Below, piece by piece: positions 59,086 to 64,000 of a DNA stretch of 64,000 bases. The notes under the pieces were generated by a model. It was given only the letters and a program-made list of their open reading frames with translations, was not told the origin of the DNA and made no database searches. Source of the DNA: Dipetalonema caudispina (lineage: Eukaryota > Nematoda > Chromadorea > Rhabditida > Onchocercidae); NCBI GenBank assembly GCA_013365325.1, contig JABVXV010000026.1:370161-434160 (forward strand), in the 5' to 3' direction. Numbering within the stretch: position 1 is the stretch's first letter; each line of letters begins with the position of its first letter. The position numbers were made by a program, and so were the translations under genes.

Positions 59086-60780
59086 ATTCTATGTCAGACC
59101 GCTCTTTATATTTTCCTGAAATTGGAATTTTAAATGTTGATAAAGCGAAATTTCTCAAATATTCGCATTCCTGCATATTTCAATTAATTGATTAATCAAT
59201 CGATAAATTTATTTTACAATATCATTATCATTTATAGCTTGTTGATAGATAAAATGAAATAAAAATAAAACTGCTTTGAATCGAGTAAGCAGCATCGTGG
59301 AAACGTGAACTAACAAAAAGATATTGTTTATAAATTCTGAAATTGAGCTATCAGCGAGGCAGAGGAAGGCTGAAGGAAACAAAATGAGTTTGTCTATTTC
59401 ACTTCATTCATTCAGCCATTGAGCAAAGTTCGTCAATTTTCGAACATTACACCGAAAACTAAGCTTCTTTAAAGCTGAAAAAACAAACTTTTCTTCCAAA
59501 TTCTTCACTTCAATTTTCCTTCATTATACTTAAATATATCAAATCCAGGGTAAAATTTTAAGTTTTATTTGAATTTCGAATTAGATCATATATGAATAAA
59601 ACGAAAAACGAATATCAACAAAAAGTATATAGCATACGAAAGAAGTGAAAAAATGTTAAAGAAGATAGGATTTAACAATTACTAACTTTATTTATCTACT
59701 GTTTCTTATACTCTTAATATTGCATTCCCTTTTCATCGCTCGGGATATGCTTTTCCATAAAGCATTATTCATTTCTATGTATAAGAAACAATAATCTTCC
59801 CACGTATACTAAAAATGAATAATGCATTACTGAAGGAGGATTGAAGTAAAGTGAAAGTTGAAATATTACAAATTCATACATCTTTCGAACATTAATGAAA
59901 GGTGAAATCATTATTAATTTCCCAGAGATTATTTTACATTCGCTTACTTAAATCCGGAATTCCTCTTCCAGTTCTTTTTTGCCGTAGTCATTACTAAATT
60001 GTGTATTTGATTACAGGACCGTTTGTCTATCAGTACATTGCATTTTCACCAATAATTTTTTATTGCTATAAATAAAATCTTTCTATAAATCATTCCTACA
60101 ACATTATAGTTCCCGAGAAATTGTGACATATCTTTCACTTATCGTCATCAGCACCTTTCATACTAAATTTACCATCAATTAAATTTCTTTGGACTTTCGA
60201 TTTTGTTTGGATAGATTATTGCTAATACTTTTTCTAAATGATCCGATGACTTATTGCTTTTCACTAAGAACTCTCCTAATAATTTGTTCTCTTTGATTTT
60301 GCTATTTGTGAACTTAAATTCAGTAAAAAGTTTAAACTAACAGGAATCACAAAAGCGGAATATACGAATGCTTCTCTTTCTTTCCAAATGTTTTGTTAAA
60401 CAAAACGCAATATATTTTTTGTGAACTTAGTAATTGTAATAATAAAAACCTATGTCATAATGTCAGCATTTTTATGAAAAAAAAAGATATTATGACATAA
60501 TCATTTCTCGAAAAAAATTGCAGTTTTATAACTTAAACGAATAGATTGAATAACACAATTTAAATTTATATAGTGATACTGCATTCAAGTAATGAAATAT
60601 TGCTGAATTATTTTCTTATTGATTTGATATAATAAGCTAAATCTGTAGCATTGCTGTTGAAATTACATCCTTTATTAGTACAAATGCGGCGGAGGTATTA
60701 TTTGTTGTCAGCGTAATTATAGAGATCGACATGGAATTTGGTGCTTCTTCAGGCATACATTTCGACAGTTTATTATGTTA
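59086..60780. other. Intergenic region upstream of the UNC-93-like gene
   Basis: AT-rich DNA containing the presumed promoter of the UNC-93-like gene near its lower end. No exon-like segment or repeat of note seen. Confidence 0.55.
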
Positions 60781-61010
60781 TTTTACTCTTTCTATTGAAT
60801 CACTTGCAGCATGCTTGATTTTTCGTCTTATATATTTGATTATGTGACTTCAGGTGAGCTCTCTGCAAAAATCGTTTGTAACAATCACTACATTTGAACG
60901 ATCGTTTGCCTCAACTGAATCGTTTATCGCAAAAACAACATTCGAACGGTCTTTCACCTGTATGGTCCTTCAGATGACTGATTCCTGATTCCTTTCACAT
61001 TTTAATCCCC
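60781..61010 (-). pseudogene. C2H2 zinc-finger gene fragment, decayed
   Basis: Minus-strand translation gives HLKDHTGERPFECCFC, the consensus His-x3-His, TGE(R/K)PF linker and Cys pair of a Kruppel-type finger, then DKRFS, a stop, GKRSFKCSDCYKRF and AHLKSHNQIY. The piece between the two Cys pairs is too short, as if the second half of the first finger and its linker were deleted. A TGA stop sits at that point, and in the last finger the second zinc-binding His is Tyr. A further degenerate linker (TNERGLKCE) lies upstream in another frame near 61000-61020. No splice context was found. It is a relic of a zinc-finger gene or of a transposed copy. Confidence 0.75.
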
Positions 61011-61020
61011 TTTCATTTGT

Positions 61021-64000
61021 GCTTCTTGTTTGCTGCTTCATTGAAAAATTTGTAGCTGTCTTGCTGCTTATCCCTTTCTTTCTTCATCTTTGTAACTACA
61101 ATTCTAATAGTATTTTTTGAAATAATTCATTTTATAATGTCAGCCAATTGATGATTATCCTTCTTCACTTTTGGGCAAGGAAACCAGAATCACTACTGTA
61201 AAGAGATTATACTAACATAATCAAATGCATTGTGGAATCCTCAGATTAAACTTCGTCACTGTCGGATATTTGCAGTCAATCCAACGAATTACTATAGTAG
61301 TTTTAAAATGAGTACCAGTTCTGCTGTTTCATATTTCTGATTCGGCGAAAAGTTTGACTGATTGCTGCTTCTAAAATAATTCTTGTAATACAATCCATAG
61401 ATGACTTTATTTTCTTCCATCATGTCCATTTTTTTCCCTTGTCAAATGAATTATGGCCTATGCTATTAGACGATTTCAGTCAAGCTAATGACCTTAAAAA
61501 TCTAAAATTTTAAAGACTTTAAAATCAACTCAAGGTCATAAATCTAACGATTTCCAACCATTTACATTAAAGTTACACTTAATAACCCAAAGATTCAAAT
61601 TAACCACAATATCATTCTGGATAATATAAGAAAAAAGATGACAATAAAAATCATCCCGAGTTAAAACAATTAAAATAACAGCCTCCAACTTAAAGATAAC
61701 AAATATTAAAATAACAGTCAAAAATTCTCAGTAATATCAAATCAACACTTATACCACCAAAAAAATTCTTAAAGGAAGTTAAAAAAGAAATAAACATATG
61801 TCAAACGTAATAAAAATGAAATAAGTAATAAAACTTGTAATTGGTACAAAAGTTTTTTTTCTCTTCTACAGTATTAAAAGTATACAAGAGAAATTATTCT
61901 GACTCACAATAAATTAATCTAATATGAAGTTGCAATTTTATCAAGAAGATCTCAAAACAAGAAAATCCTCTCTCTCAACGATACAGCACAGTACACTAAT
62001 GTAAAATGTAATTGCATATCAATAGCCTTGTTAACGCCGGAGTAATTTTCAAGTGTAACAGTAACGTGAAGATTTCTTAAATTCCACTTCCAAGAAAACA
62101 TTCATCAAAAATTTTAAAACTTAACCGCTGAAAGTTTATTCATATTTGAAATCATTAAAAAACAAATCATTTACACAACTTTTATGCCATCACATTACGG
62201 TTGTCATTTAACTTAATCACAGAAGAGGAGAGAATTTTAAATAAAAGTCCTATCTTCAAACTGCAGCTAACAAAATTAAAAAATGAAAATAAGGTCGGAA
62301 AATTACTAGAATGAAAGTTATAAAGTGACAGAAAAAGTATTCATAAAAATCAAGTAAAGTTCGTAATATAATAACAAAGTTTTTGAAATCTAAAAAGCCG
62401 CAAAAAACAAAAAAAGCAACTTAACTATAATACGGCAAAAAAGATCTGAAAATACGTCTTATCGATATCAAATTTAATGGTCATTAATTTCGTAAAAATC
62501 AGAAATAATTTAATTTTGACTCTTATTCAACTGCCTATAAGATTACGGCAGAAAATTTTATTTATATGCAATACCAAAAAGCTAAATTAAAAAGACTGAG
62601 TTTTTGAATCTTTTGGACTAAAAGCAAATATTTTGCATCAAAATTACAAAATATTGTATTATGAACTTTATTTTATTTTCAAATTAGTGAATTTAAACTT
62701 AATGAATAGAGAACAACCCTTCAGCATTCTAAAGAAGTGAATTCCAAATCAGTAGGCATAAAACTATCATTAGCTTCCCAATTCTCAAAGCGCTGACCAC
62801 AAAACAACTCCGAACAAGAAAATCCATTTAAAAGCATCATTATCAGTAAAAGTATACTAATTACCAGTATTTGCAGTGGCAAAATACAACGATAATTAGC
62901 ATCAAATAAGTGAAAATCACCAAGAGTCAGATCATCTAAAGGGTTTATAGAGGAATCAGAAACAACTCTCCATTCTCAGAACTTCAACATCATTTGTAAC
63001 TAATGTCCTTCGAAGTTAATTCTAATTCGATCATGATATTAAATTAACCAACAATATAGATTAGTTAATTAAAGAAACTAATAATTGAAAGTTGTAAACA
63101 GAAAATTTTTAAATAAATTGTTAGCTTAAAAATATTTTACCTAGAAAAAAATCAAAAATACTATTAGAAGGTCGAAAAAAATTATTGGCAAACACTGCTT
63201 GTCAAAATCAGTTCTACATATTCATTAAATACACAAATTAAGGTTACAAAAATATATTGTTGCAGAAAATAACTCCATATGTATAACAAATAATAAAATA
63301 AGAAAAGAAAAAAATTAAAGTCAAATTCATAATAGAAAACATTAAAAAATGACGAAAAAAATAATGCAGTACATGAAATTGATATTGCTGAACTCATTAA
63401 AAAAATAGAAATGAAACATCAATCTATCTGGGAATTCATTCTAAAAACAATTCCTATTAAAAAACATTAAAATATGTTAATAGCTAAAGTAAAAGCAGAA
63501 ACACGAGAGGAAAGGACTATAGCCAAACACAAGCCTAACTCCTAAATGAAAGAAGCAACAACTTATTCATTGAAAAAATAACATGCAAAAAAAAAATTAA
63601 AAAACTGTAGACTATAAGATTGACTGAAACCAGATTAAGACAGTGAACTTGAAGACATTGAAATTAAACAATAAATCAAAATTAGCGACACTGATAGATA
63701 GTGTTGGGAAAGATCAAACCATTTAACACATAGTATCTTATAAAACTAGTAACGATTGATAGTTTCTTGAACACAGATTCAGTTTTCGACATCTCATCGA
63801 AATCTTATTAATGATCCTGCATGTCATTACTACCAATACAACGATCTACTGATTGTTGTCTTCTGCAATCAAGGAACAATGATTAAGAAGAAATCCTCCA
63901 GTTAGTTTTGTCTGTTGAATCAATTAACGATTGCATCTGTTGTTGTAGAACTGGAAACTATTCGATAAATAATACAAAATTGAATGAAGAGACAATTACT
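61021..64000. other. AT-rich tail without recognisable genes
   Basis: Increasingly A-rich on the + strand, with many A-runs and no exon with credible splice sites in either direction. It could be intergenic DNA or part of a long intron of a gene beyond the window edge. Confidence 0.5.

Noticed and set aside
1..64000. Search for Wolbachia-derived inserts, transposon proteins or CRISPR arrays
   Set aside because: No bacterial-type ORF, reverse transcriptase, transposase motif or regularly spaced direct repeat was recognised by eye. A database search could still find short nuclear Wolbachia fragments.

Overview
This is an AT-rich, intron-rich eukaryotic window that reads as a nematode nuclear genome, probably a clade III (filarial or spirurid) worm. 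The reasons are the phase-consistent GT-AG introns of roughly 50-900 bp, short splice-acceptor-like sites a few bases upstream of most start codons (expected for spliced-leader trans-splicing), a BRD-1/BARD1-type gene and an UNC-93-type gene. The species assignment is inference. I see no bacterial genes, no intact transposon, no CRISPR array and no convincing intact tRNA or rRNA. Single-frame ORFs here are mostly exons or shadows, so the gene models below were joined by hand from splice sites and reading phase.

Layout: the tail of a possible upstream gene (628-936, +); a Bax-inhibitor-1-like membrane protein (1111-2394, +); an unrecognised secreted Cys-rich protein with an internal 8-residue repeat (3569-6451, +); a large protein of about 841 residues with two tandem RRM-like domains and an Arg/Ser/Pro-rich tail (8235-15933, +); ribokinase (17100-19501, -); a seven-helix receptor without a DRY motif (22472-25479, -); a 4.6-kb gene desert; a 22-exon Polyhomeotic orthologue (30099-40337, -) with HD1, FCS zinc finger and SAM domain; a divergent promoter region (40338-42304) with a G-quadruplex-prone tract; a LEPROT/Vps55 homologue with two alternative last exons (42305-44757, +); a BARD1/BRD-1 homologue with RING, ankyrin and BRCT domains (46221-51340, -); an UNC-93 homologue (53244-59085, -); and an AT-rich tail (59086-64000) holding a dead C2H2 zinc-finger fragment.

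Functionally the genes are unrelated housekeeping or regulatory genes and do not form a pathway. Two chromatin-linked genes lie close together: Polyhomeotic (a PRC1 subunit) and BARD1 (in other animals, half of a H2A ubiquitin ligase). This is probably coincidence. The most notable items are the complete Polyhomeotic gene in a nematode, the LEPROT alternative terminal exons, the internal duplication in the RRM-like protein with matching intron phases, the repeat-bearing secreted protein, and a decayed extra exon inside the ribokinase gene.
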